A stretch of 64,000 nt of DNA from Sphingomonadaceae bacterium OTU29LAMAA1 (lineage in GTDB: Bacteria; Pseudomonadota; Alphaproteobacteria; Sphingomonadales; Sphingomonadaceae): contig CP099617.1 in assembly GCA_024072375.1 (NCBI GenBank), positions 1,344,001 to 1,408,000 of the forward strand, read 5' to 3'. Both the position numbers and the translations under genes were made by a program. Below, one piece after another: positions 17,948 to 27,408 of this stretch. The notes under the pieces are model-generated. The model searched no databases. It saw nothing but the letters and a program-made list of their open reading frames with translations, and was not told where the DNA came from. How positions within the stretch are numbered: position 1 is the first letter of the stretch; each line of letters begins with the position of its first letter.

Positions 17948-18924
17948 AGACCTTCACCTACGCCAAGGCGGATAGCGCCGACACCGCCGTGCGTGACGCC
18001 CATGTCTCCGGCGCGAAATATATCGCCGGCGGCACCAACCTGCTCGACCTGATGAAATTGCAGGTCGAGACGCCGGAAAAACTGGTCGACATCAGCCGGC
18101 TTCCGCTGGGTGAGATTGAGGAACGCGAGGACGGCGGGCTGACGATCGGCGCGCTGGTGCCGAATTCCGACCTCGCTGCCGATCCGCGCGTCATCGAAAA
18201 ATACGAGGTGCTGAGCCGTGCGCTGCTCGCCGGCGCGTCGGGACAGTTGCGCAACAAGGCCTCGACCGGCGGCAACCTGCTCCAGCGGACACGCTGCTAC
18301 TACTTCTACGACACCGCCACGCCCTGCAACAAGCGCGAGCCCGGCACCGGCTGTTCGGCGATCGGCGGCTTCAACCGCGTGCTGGCGGTGCTCGGCACGT
18401 CGGAACATTGCATCGCGACGCACCCGAGCGACATGGCGGTGGCGATGCGCGCGCTCGATGCGACGATCATCACGCAAACGTTCGATGGCGATAAGCGCCG
18501 CATCTCGATCCACGACTTCTACCGTCTGCCCGGCGACACGCCCAATATCGAGACTGTGCTGCAACCGGGCGAACTGATCACCCATGTCGAGCTGCCCGCC
18601 CCGCCAAAGGGGAAGCAGGTATACCGCAAGGTCCGTGACCGCGCCTCCTACGCCTTCGCGCTCGTCTCGATCGCCGGCGTGGTCGGCGTCGAGGATGGCA
18701 AGATCGCCACCGCGGCCCTCGCCTTCGGCGGCCTCGCCCACATGCCGTGGCGTAACCCGGCGGTAGAGGCGGCGCTCATCGGTCAGGCGCCCTCGGACGC
18801 GGTGTTCGACGCCGCCGCCGACATCCTGCTGGCGGACGCCCGGGGCTATGGCTCGAACGACTTCAAGATCCCGCTCGCGCGGCGGGTCCTGATCGCCACC
18901 CTGCGCGATCTGACGGGAGAATAA
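17944..18924 (+). CDS. Molybdo-hydroxylase FAD subunit (PaoB-like)
   Basis: A 326-residue subunit of the CoxM/PaoB family with FAD-binding [11 protein letters not shown] and the [13 protein letters not shown] region. Cys118, Cys128, Cys137 and Cys156, including [18 protein letters not shown], match the extra [4Fe-4S] cluster of E. coli PaoB. This points to an aldehyde oxidoreductase rather than a classical xanthine dehydrogenase. It is tightly coupled with the FeS subunit upstream and the Mo subunit 3 bases downstream. Confidence 0.92.
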   Translation: MKTFTYAKADSADTAVRDAHVSGAKYIAGGTNLLDLMKLQVETPEKLVDISRLPLGEIEEREDGGLTIGALVPNSDLAADPRVIEKYEVLSRALLAGASGQLRNKASTGGNLLQRTRCYYFYDTATPCNKREPGTGCSAIGGFNRVLAVLGTSEHCIATHPSDMAVAMRALDATIITQTFDGDKRRISIHDFYRLPGDTPNIETVLQPGELITHVELPAPPKGKQVYRKVRDRASYAFALVSIAGVVGVEDGKIATAALAFGGLAHMPWRNPAVEAALIGQAPSDAVFDAAADILLADARGYGSNDFKIPLARRVLIATLRDLTGE

Positions 18925-18927
18925 GGC

Positions 18928-21162
18928 ATGTTCGGCTTCGGCAGCGGCGACACTAACTCGCTCACCATGAACAAGAGCCACCCGGAAAGCCTGCTCGACA
19001 CGTCGGCGCAGGACATCATCGGCAAGCCGATCGACCGGATCGACGGCCCCAAGAAGGTGTCGGGCAAGGCGACCTATGCCGCGGAATACGCGCTCGATAA
19101 CGTCGCCTACGGCTTCCTCGTCCGCGCCACCGTCGGTTCGGGCAAGATCAAGACGCTCGATGCGGAGCGGGCCAGGGCGATGCCGGGCGTCATCGACGTC
19201 ATCACCGATTACGCCAGCTTCATCCGCAATCCCCAGCAGGGCGGCGAAACGACCGCACCGACGCAAGGGGTCGAGACCGTCGCCTATCACGGCGAGATCA
19301 TCGCGATCGTCATCGCCGAAAGCTACGAGGTCGCCCGCGACGCCGCGATGCAGGTGAAGGTCGACTACGAACCCGGCGAAGGCCGCTACAGCTTCCTCGC
19401 CCACCGCGAAGAAGCGGAAAAGCCCAAGCCGCAGCAGATCCCGCCGCACCACAGCCAGGGCGACATCGACAAGGCGATGGCGGAGGCGACGCACACGATC
19501 GACGTCACCTACACCACCCCCAGCCAGAACTCCGCCGCCATGGAACCGCACGGCAGCCTCGCGGTATGGGAAGACGGCGCGCTGACGCTGTACGGTGCAT
19601 ACCAGATGCCCGCGTCGGACAAGCAACAGCTCGCCAAGGCGCTCGGCGTGTCGGCGAGCAAGGTGCGCATCGTCGCGGCTTATGTCGGTGGCGGCTTCGG
19701 ATCGAAGCTCGGTATCGCCCCCGAAAGCGTCGCGGCGGCGATCGCCGCCAAGCGCCTGAACCGGCCCGTGAAGGCCGTGATGGCGCGCCAACAGGTGTTC
19801 GACGCCACCGTCCGCCGCTCGAACACCGAACAGCGCATGCGTTTGGGAGCCGACGCCAACGGCAAGCTCAGCGCGATCGGCCATGAGACGATCACGTCGA
19901 ACCTGCCGGGCGAGGATTTCTTCGAACCGGCCGGCATGGCGACGCACTTCCTCTACGAGGGCGAGAACCGCCTGATCACCCACGACATCGTCCGCCTCGA
20001 CTGGCTGCTGTCGGGATCGATGCGTGCACCCGGAGAGGCGGTCGGCCTGATCGCGCTCGAAGGCGCGATGGACGAACTCGCTGAGGTGATCGGCATCGAC
20101 CCGATCGAACTGCGCAAGCGCAACGAGCCGGCGGTCGATCCCGAAAAGAACATTCCCTATTCGTCGCGCTCGCTGATCCCCTGCCTCGACGCCGGCGCGG
20201 CGAAGTTCGGGTGGCGCAACCGCAAGCCTGCCGGCACCGATCGTCGCGGCGACTGGTTGTACGGCATCGGCGTCGCCTCAGCGGCCCGCTCGAACATGCT
20301 CCAGAAATCCGCCGCCAAGGTGTCGATCGATGGTCAGGGCAAGGCGATCGTCGAGACCGACATGACCGATATCGGCACCGGCACCTATACCATCCTTGGC
20401 CAGATCACCGCCGAGATCCTGGGCTTGCCGATCGAGGACGTCACCGTCCACCTCGGCGATACCGATGCGCCGGCGGGAGCGGGGTCGGGCGGGTCGTGGG
20501 GCGCGGCCTCGTCCGGCTCGTCGGTCTATCTCGCGTGCGAAGCGCTGCGCAAGAAGATCGCCAGGGCGATGGACGTGGATGAGGCCGGCATGACGCTGAA
20601 GGACGGCCTCGTCATCGCCGAGAACCGCAGCGTGCCGTTGCGCGAACTGGTCGGCAAGGGCATGGAAGCGACCGGCGAAATCACCGGCGGCCATCAGGAA
20701 AAGACGTTCAATCAGGCGAGCTACGGCGCGCATTTCTGCGAAGTCGCGGTCAACGCCGTCACCGGCGAGGTCCGCGTCAAGCGCATGCTCGGCGTCTTCA
20801 CCGCCGGTCGCATCCTCAACGAAAAGACCGCACGGTCGCAATGCCTCGGTGGCCTGACCTTCGGCATCGGTGCGGCGCTGTCGGAAGAACTGGTCCACGA
20901 TCCGCGCAACGGCAAGGTGGTGAACCGCGACCTCGCCGAATACCACATCCCGGTGAACGCGGACGTGCCGCAGCTGGAGGTCGAATTCCTGTTCGAACGC
21001 GATATCCAGGCCAACCCGCTTCACGCCAAGGGGCTCGGGGAACTGGGCATCTGCGGCGCCGCGGCGGCGGTCGGCAACGCGATCTACAACGCCACCGGCG
21101 TACGGGTGCGCGATTATCCGCTGACGCTCGACAAGCTGCTGGACGGTTTGCCGGCCATCTGA
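18928..21162 (+). CDS. Molybdo-hydroxylase molybdopterin subunit, copy 1 (PaoC-like)
   Basis: A 744-residue large subunit of a xanthine oxidase-family enzyme that binds molybdenum cytosine dinucleotide. Motifs include VGGGFGSK, GSMRAPGEA, TDIGTGTYTIL and GAGSGGSWGAASSGS. The catalytic Glu is in KGLGELGICG near the C-terminus. It completes a PaoABC-type trimer with the two upstream genes. The substrate is likely an aldehyde or N-heterocycle and cannot be fixed from sequence. A second large subunit follows after a repeat element. Confidence 0.93.
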   Translation: MFGFGSGDTNSLTMNKSHPESLLDTSAQDIIGKPIDRIDGPKKVSGKATYAAEYALDNVAYGFLVRATVGSGKIKTLDAERARAMPGVIDVITDYASFIRNPQQGGETTAPTQGVETVAYHGEIIAIVIAESYEVARDAAMQVKVDYEPGEGRYSFLAHREEAEKPKPQQIPPHHSQGDIDKAMAEATHTIDVTYTTPSQNSAAMEPHGSLAVWEDGALTLYGAYQMPASDKQQLAKALGVSASKVRIVAAYVGGGFGSKLGIAPESVAAAIAAKRLNRPVKAVMARQQVFDATVRRSNTEQRMRLGADANGKLSAIGHETITSNLPGEDFFEPAGMATHFLYEGENRLITHDIVRLDWLLSGSMRAPGEAVGLIALEGAMDELAEVIGIDPIELRKRNEPAVDPEKNIPYSSRSLIPCLDAGAAKFGWRNRKPAGTDRRGDWLYGIGVASAARSNMLQKSAAKVSIDGQGKAIVETDMTDIGTGTYTILGQITAEILGLPIEDVTVHLGDTDAPAGAGSGGSWGAASSGSSVYLACEALRKKIARAMDVDEAGMTLKDGLVIAENRSVPLRELVGKGMEATGEITGGHQEKTFNQASYGAHFCEVAVNAVTGEVRVKRMLGVFTAGRILNEKTARSQCLGGLTFGIGAALSEELVHDPRNGKVVNRDLAEYHIPVNADVPQLEVEFLFERDIQANPLHAKGLGELGICGAAAAVGNAIYNATGVRVRDYPLTLDKLLDGLPAI

Positions 21163-21209
21163 CCTCTGCTCACAGGTGTGCGATCAGATTGCCCACATCC
21201 TCCGTCACC

Positions 21210-21301
21210 CCGGACTCGTTCCGGGGTCCACGGTGCGGCAAGGGAAGGACTGGAGGCTCCAGCGTTTCCGCTGCCGTACGGTGGACCCCGGAACAAGCCG
21301 G
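21210..21301. repeat. Inverted-repeat intergenic element, family D
   Basis: A 92-bp element between the two Mo-subunit genes. Its ends, 21210-21240 and 21272-21301, are imperfect inverted repeats sharing a perfect GTTCCGGGGTCCAC block. A truncated relative sits at about 61423-61450 (CGTCACCCCGGACTAGTTCC). Confidence 0.8.
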
Positions 21302-21400
21302 TGTTGACGACACATTTCTGACAAGCCGCGAGAGGCACGATCTTTGCCCGACGCCTGCACCATCCTACATTAGCCGTACCCCGCTCCGGGCAAGGACCAG

Positions 21401-23599
21401 ATGCGCATGACCGACATGATGATGGACCGGGCGCACCGCCCCGCCGGCCTCGCGCGCGCGACGCAGAACCTGCTCGGCCAACCGATCCCCCGCGTCGAGG
21501 GGCCGGCCAAGGTCACCGGCACCGCTACCTACGCCTATGAAGCCGCACCCGACGGCACCGCCTACGCCGCCATCGTCGGCACCCCCATCGGCAGCGGGCG
21601 CGTGACCCGCATCGATACGTCCGCAGCCGAAGCCCTGTCGGGCGTCATCGCGATCATCCACGACGATCCCCGCATCGTCTCCGGCGGCAGCAACTCGCAG
21701 GCGCAGGCGCACAGCGATACCGACACCATCTTTCACTATGGCCAGCCCGTCGCGATCGTCGTTGCCGAGGATCAGGTGATTGCCCGCGAAGCCGCCGGAC
21801 TGGTCGTCGTCCACACCGAACCCGGCCAGAACCGCTTCGATCGCGACGCACAACCGGTGCAGACCGATCACGGCATCGGCTTCCTTCCCGCGATCGACAT
21901 CGGCGATCTCGACTCGGCGCTTGCCGATGCCGAGGTTACGCTCGACCAGAGCTACACCACCCCGGTCCATTTTCCCGCCGCGCTCGAACCGCACGCCAGT
22001 ACGGTGTCGTGGGATGCCGGCAAGCTCACCGTCCGCACCAGCAATCAGGTGATCGGCTCCGCCAGCGGCACGATCGCCACCGCCCTAGGGATCGACAAGA
22101 GCAATGTCCGGGTCCTCGCCCCCTTCGTCGGCGGCGGCTTCGGCGGCAAGACCGGCGTCGGGCCGGAGGTGATCCTCGCCGCGATCGCCGCCGACCGGAT
22201 CGGTCGCCCGGTCAAGGTCGCCCTGCCCCGCGCGCAGACGGCCTATCTCGTCCACCACCGCTCCGCGACGACGCAGCGGGTCCGCATCGGCGCCGACCGC
22301 AAGGGCCGCATCACCGCGTTCGCGCACGAAGGGGTCGCCGCGCAAAACGACGATGCCAGCTTCCTCGAACCCATCCCGTTCGGCTCGCTACCGCTCTATG
22401 CCGGCGCGAACCGCCGCTTCCGCACCGACCTGATCCGCCTCGATCTGCCCGCCACCGGCGCGGTGCGGGCGCCGGGCGAGGCGATCGGCACCTTCGCGGT
22501 CGAAAGCGCGATGGACGAGCTGGCAGAACGGCTCGATATCGATCCCGTCGAATTGCGGCGCATCAACGAACCCACCGTCGATCCGGTCAACGGCAAGCCC
22601 TTCTCCACCCGTCGCCTGCTCGACTGCTACGACGAGGGCGCTCGCTGCTTCGGCTGGGATGTCCGCGAAAAGCGCCGCGATGGCGAATGGCTGATCGGCC
22701 ACGGCATGGCGGCTGCATTGCGCGGCAACTTCACCGTCAATGCGCAGGCGCGCGTGCGTCTGGACACCGAAGGTCGTGCGGTGGTCGAATGCGACATGAC
22801 CGACATCGGCACCGGCACCTACACCATCCTCGCGCAGACAGCGGGAGAGATGCTCGGCCTGCCGGTCACATCGGTCGACGTCCGCATCGGCGACAGCGAC
22901 CTGCCCGCCAGCGCCGGTTCCGGCGGGTCGTTCGGGGCGGGCAGCGCCTGTTCGGCGACGGTGCTGGCGTGCGAGGACATCATCACCGAACTCGCCCGCC
23001 GGATGAACGCCGCGCCCGAAGACCTGACGTTGCACGATGGCTGCGTCACCGCCGGCGGCCGCAGCGTCGCGCTCGCCGACCTGATTCGCGGCGACCCGAT
23101 CGTCGCCACCGGCAAGACCGGTCCCGGCGCGGAAACCAAACGTACCAGCCAGGCGAGCCACGGCGCCCATTTCGTCGAGGTCGCGGTCAACGCCGTCACC
23201 GGCGAGGTCCGCGTCCGCCGCATGCTCGGCGTGTTCGACATCGGCCGCGTGCTGAATGCGAAGACCGCCGCGAACCAGCTGATCGGCGGCATGGTCTGGG
23301 GCCTGTCCTACGCACTCGGAGAGGAGGCGGTGGTCGACACCCGCAACGGCCATTTCGCCAACCCGGACTTCGGCGAATACCACGTCGCCGTCCATGCCGA
23401 CGTGCCGAAGATCGAGGTGCATTTCATCGAGGAGATCGACGACAGCGCCAATCCGGTGGGAGCGAAGGGCGTCGGCGAACTCGGTATCTCGGGAGCCGGC
23501 GCGGCGGTGGCCAACGCGATCTACGATGCGTGCGGGGTACGCGTGCGCGACTTCCCGGTAACGCTGGACAAGCTGCTGGCGGGATTGCCGAACCCCTGA
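21401..23599 (+). CDS. Molybdo-hydroxylase molybdopterin subunit, copy 2
   Basis: A 732-residue paralogue of the preceding large subunit. It has VGGGFGGK, GAVRAPGEA, DIGTGTYTIL, SAGSGGSFGAGS and the catalytic Glu motif KGVGELGISG. It has diverged throughout yet has the same architecture. No separate FeS or FAD gene accompanies it. It might share the upstream small subunits, giving two enzymes with different substrates. The start is the first of several ATGs (21401; alternatives at 21410-21422). Confidence 0.9.
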   Translation: MRMTDMMMDRAHRPAGLARATQNLLGQPIPRVEGPAKVTGTATYAYEAAPDGTAYAAIVGTPIGSGRVTRIDTSAAEALSGVIAIIHDDPRIVSGGSNSQAQAHSDTDTIFHYGQPVAIVVAEDQVIAREAAGLVVVHTEPGQNRFDRDAQPVQTDHGIGFLPAIDIGDLDSALADAEVTLDQSYTTPVHFPAALEPHASTVSWDAGKLTVRTSNQVIGSASGTIATALGIDKSNVRVLAPFVGGGFGGKTGVGPEVILAAIAADRIGRPVKVALPRAQTAYLVHHRSATTQRVRIGADRKGRITAFAHEGVAAQNDDASFLEPIPFGSLPLYAGANRRFRTDLIRLDLPATGAVRAPGEAIGTFAVESAMDELAERLDIDPVELRRINEPTVDPVNGKPFSTRRLLDCYDEGARCFGWDVREKRRDGEWLIGHGMAAALRGNFTVNAQARVRLDTEGRAVVECDMTDIGTGTYTILAQTAGEMLGLPVTSVDVRIGDSDLPASAGSGGSFGAGSACSATVLACEDIITELARRMNAAPEDLTLHDGCVTAGGRSVALADLIRGDPIVATGKTGPGAETKRTSQASHGAHFVEVAVNAVTGEVRVRRMLGVFDIGRVLNAKTAANQLIGGMVWGLSYALGEEAVVDTRNGHFANPDFGEYHVAVHADVPKIEVHFIEEIDDSANPVGAKGVGELGISGAGAAVANAIYDACGVRVRDFPVTLDKLLAGLPNP

Positions 23600-23602
23600 A
23601 TC

Positions 23603-23712
23603 ATTCCTCCCGTGCCAGAGGGAGACAAGCAACGAACGTGGTCGCTCGCGGAACCGCCCCCTCCACCATTCGCTACGCGAACGGTCCCCCTGCCTCGCTT
23701 CACGAGGGAGGA
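23603..23712. repeat. Intergenic element, family B copy 1
   Basis: A CCTCCC-rich imperfect palindrome of about 110 bp between the second Mo-subunit gene and the XdhC-like gene. Its core CCACCATTCG-N-CGAACGGTCCCCCT (23663-23691) recurs at 63509-63540, in both cases just before a start codon. Confidence 0.65.
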
Positions 23713-23727
23713 CCTGGAAAGAAGAAC

Positions 23728-24651
23728 ATGGCCGAAAACGATTCCGTCCTCACCGCCGCCCGCAACTGGCGGAACGAACCCCTCGCCCTCGCGACGGTCG
23801 TCTCCACCTGGGGCTCGGCCCCCCGCCCGCGCGGCAGCCACATGCTCGTCCACGCCGACGGGCGGTTCGAAGGCTCCGTCTCCGGCGGCTGCGTCGAAAG
23901 CGACATCCTTCAGACCGCCGCGGACGTCATCGCCGGCGCGCCGTTCCAGCTCAGGAACTACGGCGTCGCCGATGCCGCGGCATGGGAAGTCGGCCTGCCC
24001 TGCGGCGGTGAGATCGCGGTGATGGTGCAGCCGGTGTCCGCGGCAGGCTTCGATCCCGAACTGTTCGATCGCATCGCCGAAGCACGCGACCACGGTCAGG
24101 CGCTCACCGTCACCACCGATCTCGCCACCGGCCACAGCGACCTGCGTCCGGTCGAAACGGGCGAGGTGTTCGTCAACCGCTACGACCCGCCGCGCCGGTT
24201 GCTGATCGTCGGCGCGGTCCAGATCGCGCAGGCGCTCGCTGCGCTGGCCACCACGCTCGGCATCGACACGACCGTCATCGACCCGCGCGCGCGCTTCCTC
24301 ACCGAAGAGCGCTTTCCCGGCGTCACCCTCGACGACCGCTGGCCGGACGAGGCGATCGAGGCGCTGAAGCCCGGCCCCTCCACCGCCGTCGTCACGCTCA
24401 GCCACGATATCAAGATCGACGATCCCGCGCTGATCGCCGCGCTCGCCTTCAACGCCCCCTATGTCGGCGCGCTCGGCAGCCGCCGCAGCCACGCCGCCCG
24501 CCGCGAACGCCTCGCCGCCGCAGGGCTGTCGGCGGTTCAGATCGACCGCATCGACGCGCCGGTCGGCATCGATATCGGCGCGATCGGTCCATCGGAGATC
24601 GCGCTGTCGATCGCCGCCGCGATGGTGGGAGCGTTCCATGATCGCCGCTGA
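23728..24651 (+). CDS. XdhC/CoxF-family molybdenum cofactor insertion protein
   Basis: A 307-residue protein of the XdhC/CoxI family, which protects, sulfurates and delivers Mo cofactor to hydroxylases. The N-terminal XdhC_CoxI domain has GSAPRPRGSHMLVHADG, GSVSGGCVE and the Cys motif LPCGGEIAVMV. The C-terminal Rossmann domain runs RLLIVGAVQIAQALA to PYVGALGSRRSHAARRERL. It sits directly after the Mo subunits and overlaps the MocA-like gene by 14 bases, as expected of a dedicated maturation factor. Confidence 0.92.
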   Translation: MAENDSVLTAARNWRNEPLALATVVSTWGSAPRPRGSHMLVHADGRFEGSVSGGCVESDILQTAADVIAGAPFQLRNYGVADAAAWEVGLPCGGEIAVMVQPVSAAGFDPELFDRIAEARDHGQALTVTTDLATGHSDLRPVETGEVFVNRYDPPRRLLIVGAVQIAQALAALATTLGIDTTVIDPRARFLTEERFPGVTLDDRWPDEAIEALKPGPSTAVVTLSHDIKIDDPALIAALAFNAPYVGALGSRRSHAARRERLAAAGLSAVQIDRIDAPVGIDIGAIGPSEIALSIAAAMVGAFHDRR

Positions 24652-25252
24652 GGATTGCGTCCTCGTCCTCCTTGCCGCCGGCCGTTCGCTCCGCATGGGT
24701 GACGTCGGCAGCAAGCTGGACGAGCCGTTCCTCGGTCGCCCGCTCGGCCTGCACGTCGCGGTGGCGCTGGAGGACATACCCTTCATGGAGCGCGTCGCGG
24801 TCGTCGGTCAGGCGGATTGCGATTACGCCGCGCACGGCTTTACCATCGTCCGCAACGACGACCCTGGTCTCGGGATGGGCCGATCGGTTGCGCTCGGTGT
24901 GGACTGCGCCCGCGCACGCGGGGCGAAGGCGGTGGTCGTCGCCCTTGCCGACATGCCGCGCGTCACCGCCAGCCACATCTATACGTTGCTGGATGCCGCA
25001 GATGGCGAGGACGCCGTCGTCGCCTCCAGCGACGGCCGTTCCCCCAAGCCCCCGGCCGTGTTCGGCCGCGCGCGGTTCGACACGCTGCTGACGCTGGAGG
25101 GCGATGCCGGCGCCCGCGACATGGTCCGCGCCGGCAAGCACGTCGTGACGAACCCCGCGGAACTGATCGACGTCGACACGCCGGAGGAACTGGAGCGGTT
25201 GCGGGCGCTGGTGAACGCACCGGAGGCGTATACCCGGCGCCGTCACACCTGA
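24638..25252 (+). CDS. MocA-like molybdenum cofactor cytidylyltransferase
   Basis: A 204-residue NTP-transferase of the MobA/MocA type. It has LVLLAAGRSLRMGDVGSKLDE (nucleotide-binding signature), GLGMGRSVALG and VVVALADMPRV. PaoC-type enzymes need molybdopterin cytosine dinucleotide, made by MocA, so this position in the cluster fits. The activity could be guanylyl or cytidylyl transfer; the CTP preference is inferred from context. The start overlaps the preceding gene. Confidence 0.85.
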   Translation: MIAAEDCVLVLLAAGRSLRMGDVGSKLDEPFLGRPLGLHVAVALEDIPFMERVAVVGQADCDYAAHGFTIVRNDDPGLGMGRSVALGVDCARARGAKAVVVALADMPRVTASHIYTLLDAADGEDAVVASSDGRSPKPPAVFGRARFDTLLTLEGDAGARDMVRAGKHVVTNPAELIDVDTPEELERLRALVNAPEAYTRRRHT

Positions 25253-25262
25253 AGGCGTTTCC

Positions 25263-26468
25263 CTATTCGTGTCGCAACGCGTCGATCGGGTTCAGTGCCG
25301 CCGCCCGCCGCGCCGGGAAATAGCCGAACACCACGCCGATCACCGCCGATATCGCAAACGCGATCAGGTTGATCTGCAGGTCGAACGTCCATGGCACCTG
25401 CATCAACGGCGACAGCGCCAGGATAACCCCCTGCGCGATGATCAGCCCGATCACGCCGCCCAGGCATGACAGCGCCACCGCCTCGACCAGAAACTGCAAT
25501 AGCACCTCGCGCGCGACCGCGCCGATCGCCAGCCGGATGCCGATCTCGCGCGTCCGTTCGGTCACCGACACCAGCATGATGTTCATGATGCCGATGCCGC
25601 CGACGACCAGACTGATCGCCGCCACCGCCGCGACGATGCGGGTCAGCAGCGTGGTCGTGCCGGTCAGCGTGTCGGAGATCTGCTTGGTGTCGAAGATGTT
25701 GAAATCGTCGTCGCGCGCGCCCGTCAGATGCCGCCGCTCGCGCAGCAGATCGGTGATCGCCGCCTGCACGTTGCTCGTCTGGTAATCGGTGTCGACGCCG
25801 ACCAGCATCAGGCGCACGTCGCGGTTACCGGTGAAGCGCCGCTGCACCGTCTTGATCGGCATCACCACGACATCGTCCTGATCGCCGAAGCCGCCTTGCC
25901 CGCGTGTCGTCAGCGCACCGATCACGTCGCAGCTGATATTGCCCAGCCGGATACGCGCGCCGACCGGATCGGCCCCGCGAAACAGGTTCTGGCGCACGGT
26001 ATTGCCGATCAGGCACACGGCCTTCCCCGCCTCCTGCTCCGCCGGCGTCCAGTATCGCCCCAGCGCCAGCGGCCACGGCTGCACCGTCAGGAACGCGCTG
26101 GTCGTGCCGTTGATCGAGGTCGACCAGTTGGCGCCCTCGTAGATCGCCGTCGCCGAAGCGCTCGCCTGCGGCGCGACCGCAGTGACGCCCGCGACCTGCT
26201 GCGCGATCGCCTCGACGTCCTCCGGCTTGAAATTCGGCGGCTGCGGCCCGCCGCCACCACGACCGAAGCCCTGACCCGGCCGGATCTGGAGAATGTTGCT
26301 GCCGAGTGCGCTGATCTGCTGCTGCACCGCCGCCGTCGTCGCCTTGCCCAGCGTCACCATCGTGACGACCGCGCCGACGCCGATGACGATGCCCAGAATG
26401 GTGAGGAACGACCGCAACAGATGCCGCCGGATCGACCGCAACGCGAGGATGAGCGTGGTCCCGAGCAT
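25263..26468 (-). CDS. MacB-type ABC transporter permease (FtsX domain)
   Basis: A 401-residue inner-membrane permease. There is one N-terminal helix (SFLTILGIVIGVGAVVTMVT), then a large periplasmic domain (about 45-270). Three C-terminal helices surround GGIGIMNIMLVSVTERTREI, the diagnostic MacB motif. Here the ATPase is a separate protein, whereas E. coli MacB is a fusion. It is last in a four-gene efflux operon, with its ATG overlapping the ATPase stop by one base. Confidence 0.92.
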   Translation of the reverse strand: MLGTTLILALRSIRRHLLRSFLTILGIVIGVGAVVTMVTLGKATTAAVQQQISALGSNILQIRPGQGFGRGGGGPQPPNFKPEDVEAIAQQVAGVTAVAPQASASATAIYEGANWSTSINGTTSAFLTVQPWPLALGRYWTPAEQEAGKAVCLIGNTVRQNLFRGADPVGARIRLGNISCDVIGALTTRGQGGFGDQDDVVVMPIKTVQRRFTGNRDVRLMLVGVDTDYQTSNVQAAITDLLRERRHLTGARDDDFNIFDTKQISDTLTGTTTLLTRIVAAVAAISLVVGGIGIMNIMLVSVTERTREIGIRLAIGAVAREVLLQFLVEAVALSCLGGVIGLIIAQGVILALSPLMQVPWTFDLQINLIAFAISAVIGVVFGYFPARRAAALNPIDALRHE

Positions 26469-27295
26469 CAGGAAAGCCCCTCCTCTTCAGAGGAGGGGTT
26501 GGGGGTGGTGGGCGTCTCACCGAGACCAGCGCCAGATGACCCGGCAACCCCAACCCCTCCGTCGGAGAGAAGTGGCTTTTCCGGCTCCGGCATCTGACCC
26601 GGCCGATGCTGCGCCTCGATCCGCTCGACCAGCCCGTCCTTGAAGTGGATAACCGTCCGCGCGAACGCCGCCATGTCGGGCTCGTGCGTCACCATCAGCA
26701 CGGTAATGTTGCTGTTCTGGTTGAGGTCGGTCAGCAATTCCATGATCTCGACGGACCGTTCGGAATCGAGGTTGCCGGTCGGCTCGTCCGCCAGCAGCAC
26801 GTCGGGCTGCGTCACGATCGCTCGCGCGATGGCGACGCGCTGTTGCTGCCCGCCCGACAATTCGGCCGGGGTGTGATCCCACCAGCGATCCAGCCCGACC
26901 TTCGCCAGCGCCGCCATGCCCAGTTCCCGCCGGGCCTTCTTGTCCTCGCCGCGATACAGCAGCGGCAGCTCGACGTTCTCCAGCGCGCTGGTCCGGCTGA
27001 GCAGGTTGAACCCCTGAAACACGAAACCGAGATACCGTCGCCGCAGCAACGCACGCTGGTCGCGATCGAGCGTCTCGACGTGATGCCCGCGGAACAGGAA
27101 CGTTCCCCCCGACGGCACGTCGAGACAGCCGAGGATGTTCATCGTCGTCGACTTGCCCGACCCCGATGGCCCCATGACCGCGACGAAATCGCCCGCCTGG
27201 ATATCGAGGTCGACGCCCTTCAGCGCCTGGAACTGCGTCGCGCCCATCCCGTACACCTTGGTGACGTTGCGCATCGTGATGAGCGGCTCAGGCAT
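26468..27295 (-). CDS. MacB-type ABC transporter ATP-binding protein
   Basis: A 275-residue ATPase. Walker A GPSGSGKST is at about residues 41-49, then Q-loop FVFQGFNLL, signature LSGGQQQR, Walker B VLLADEPTG and the switch His in MVTHE. The catalytic domain ends near residue 235. About 35-40 further residues (EKPLLSDGGVGVAG onward, ending EEEGLS) are encoded by a family A palindromic element, so the tail is probably functionless low-complexity sequence. The start at 27295 gives MPEPLITMRNV. It is coupled with the permease gene. Confidence 0.92.
   Translation of the reverse strand: MPEPLITMRNVTKVYGMGATQFQALKGVDLDIQAGDFVAVMGPSGSGKSTTMNILGCLDVPSGGTFLFRGHHVETLDRDQRALLRRRYLGFVFQGFNLLSRTSALENVELPLLYRGEDKKARRELGMAALAKVGLDRWWDHTPAELSGGQQQRVAIARAIVTQPDVLLADEPTGNLDSERSVEIMELLTDLNQNSNITVLMVTHEPDMAAFARTVIHFKDGLVERIEAQHRPGQMPEPEKPLLSDGGVGVAGSSGAGLGETPTTPNPSSEEEGLS
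26475..26576. repeat. Palindromic element, family A copy 3, within a coding region
   Basis: About 102 bp with the same ends as copies 1 and 2. The left end 26475-26503 is intact; the right end (about 26548-26576) has diverged. It lies inside the 3' end of the ABC ATPase gene and keeps the frame open up to the stop that overlaps the permease ATG. Confidence 0.8.
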
Positions 27296-27408
27296 GCCGG
27301 TGCTCCGGCGCACGCCGGCGCCCACGACCAGACAGACGGTCGGCCTGCATGTCCCGCAGCCGTGGACTCCTGCCTACGCCGGAGGCCATGGGCACAAGGT
27401 CGACTGGC

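Noticed and set aside
22009-23727. Long frame ahead of the XdhC-like start, through the second Mo-subunit gene
   Set aside because: The extra residues are Arg/Pro-rich shadow sequence of the Mo subunit. The XdhC family begins at MAENDSVLTAARNW.
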